Assembly: GCF_004297105.1 (NCBI RefSeq)
Contig: NZ_SCVE01000007.1
Span: 62,001-126,000 of the forward strand
Direction of reading: 5' to 3'
DNA length: 64,000 bases
From: Herbiconiux sp.
Lineage (GTDB): Bacteria; Actinomycetota; Actinomycetes; Actinomycetales; Microbacteriaceae
Positions 63,297 to 64,000 of this stretch are shown in pieces (position 1 is the stretch's first letter; each line of letters begins with the position of its first letter). The notes beneath the pieces were generated by a model. The model was not told the DNA's origin. It was given only the letters and a program-made list of their open reading frames with translations, and searched no databases. Made by a program: the position numbers and the translations under genes.

Positions 63297-64000
63297 CTAG
63301 TGCCGGTCGGGGCCGGCTCCCCACGGGGCGTAGGTGTGGTCGCCGCGCTGGACCCGATCCCACAGGCGCTTGACGACCATCACGACGCCTTGGGGCTCCG
63401 GGCCCAGGTACTCGGTCGTGGACGTCCATGTCCGATCCGAGGAGCGAACCTCCGTGTCCAGCAGGTAGAGGGTGCCCTCGCCTCGCCGGACGGCCTCTCG
63501 AACGCGTCCCTCGGCCACCGCGTCGATGAACTCGCCGAGCTCGGCGACGCCGTCGGGGCTCGCGTCGAGCAACCAGGAGCCGTCGCCCGTGGTGACCACG
63601 ATGCCGTCCTGGTCGGCGACATCCGATCTGGTCCACCGGATCGCGGTCGCGCCGTCGCGTGAGGGCACGGCCCGGCAGCCCTCCCGATCGGCCCACCGGG
63701 TGATGTCGGCGACGGAGCCGTAGCGGTTCTCCACCTCGTGTGCGAGAGCCGCGAGCATCCGGCCCACATCGTCTCCGCCTCGGGCTCGGTTCAGGTCGGC
63801 GGTCGATTCCTCCTGGCGCCGGCGCGCGGCCCCGGCGTCGCCCAGCGCGTAGGCGGGGAGGTCGGTTCCCTCGGCGATCTCGAGCGTGACGAGGTAGGTA
63901 TCGGGGTCGTCATCGAGCATCCGTTCGGACCCGTGGCCGACGCTGGTGAGCGGATGCGTCGTGAACCGCGTGGTGTCGAGGCGGAACGATGACGCCCCGG
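63297..64000 (-). CDS. Unidentified protein, 5' end beyond the window
   Basis: The frame is open from the stop at 63297 to the window edge. An ATG at 63920 gives 207 residues, but the preceding 26 codons also read as protein-like sequence ('FRLDTTRFTTHPLTSVGHG'), so the true start is probably outside. The visible part is soluble, with 'LEIAEGTDLPAYALGD', 'GGDDVGRMLAALAHEVENRYG' and 'LYLLDTEVRSSDRTW'. I do not recognise the family. Confidence 0.6.
   Translation of the reverse strand, partial: GASSFRLDTTRFTTHPLTSVGHGSERMLDDDPDTYLVTLEIAEGTDLPAYALGDAGAARRRQEESTADLNRARGGDDVGRMLAALAHEVENRYGSVADITRWADREGCRAVPSRDGATAIRWTRSDVADQDGIVVTTGDGSWLLDASPDGVAELGEFIDAVAEGRVREAVRRGEGTLYLLDTEVRSSDRTWTSTTEYLGPEPQGVVMVVKRLWDRVQRGDHTYAPWGAGPDRH

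Overview
The window is high-GC (roughly 70%) actinobacterial chromosome. Gene content, the strong GAC/GCC codon bias and the frequent GGATGC/GCATCC words suggest Microbacteriaceae; this is an inference from gene order and composition, not from a marker gene. No phage, IS element, transposase, CRISPR array or replication origin was seen.

Region 1 (1-16.2 kb) is conserved core. A minus-strand set of membrane genes (DUF4350, DUF4129, proline-rich multi-pass protein) lies beside mtrA-mtrB-lpqB-comF-hpf-secA on the plus strand, the order known from mycobacteria (Rv3246c-Rv3240c). It is followed by an Rv3235-like gene, a candidate structured RNA, a PdtaS-type histidine kinase convergent with whiB1, a Bcp peroxiredoxin, a septum-formation lipoprotein and tRNA-Lys(CTT).

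Region 2 (16.2-26.9 kb) holds a DUF4432 protein, an 896-residue ATPase-LuxR regulator, a glucose-6-phosphate dehydrogenase paralogue, an MscS channel and the trehalose genes otsA-otsB. A dyad motif (TGAGTA-N5-TACTCA and variants) recurs in intergenic spaces around the LuxR gene and up to 5 kb upstream.

Region 3 (27-42.6 kb) is amino-acid biosynthesis: ilvD-ilvB-ilvN-ilvC, serA, leuB and ilvE, with two small membrane genes, a DoxX protein, and a DcuS/DcuR-type two-component system divergent from a dctA transporter.

Region 4 (42.6-54.3 kb) is accessory and regulator-dense. It has a WXG100-alpha/beta-hydrolase protein overlapping a lipoprotein gene, a MarR regulator, an N-terminally truncated hydrolase pseudogene, two MFS transporters, an aldo/keto reductase and an SDR divergent from a TetR gene with two dyad operators, a second TetR divergent from a GlxA/AraC regulator, and an XRE regulator.

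Region 5 (54.4-64 kb) has a MoxR-type ATPase with its VWA partner, an 84-bp palindromic tandem repeat array, the conserved MSMEG_4193-DUF3090-SCO1664 trio, an ArsR regulator with a three-fold 14-bp iterated operator, a diacylglycerol-kinase-like protein, a Pr6Pr membrane protein, a stand-alone LysR-type HTH with a lysine-rich tail, and an unidentified gene running off the window.

Many genes appear to be leaderless: a -10-like hexamer sits 6-8 bases before the start codon. The most unusual signals are the LuxR-associated dyad family, the 84-bp repeat array, the candidate structured RNA at about 12.3 kb, the duplicated whiB1 tail, the codon-shifted 3' end of ilvD, and the WXG100-hydrolase/lipoprotein pair.
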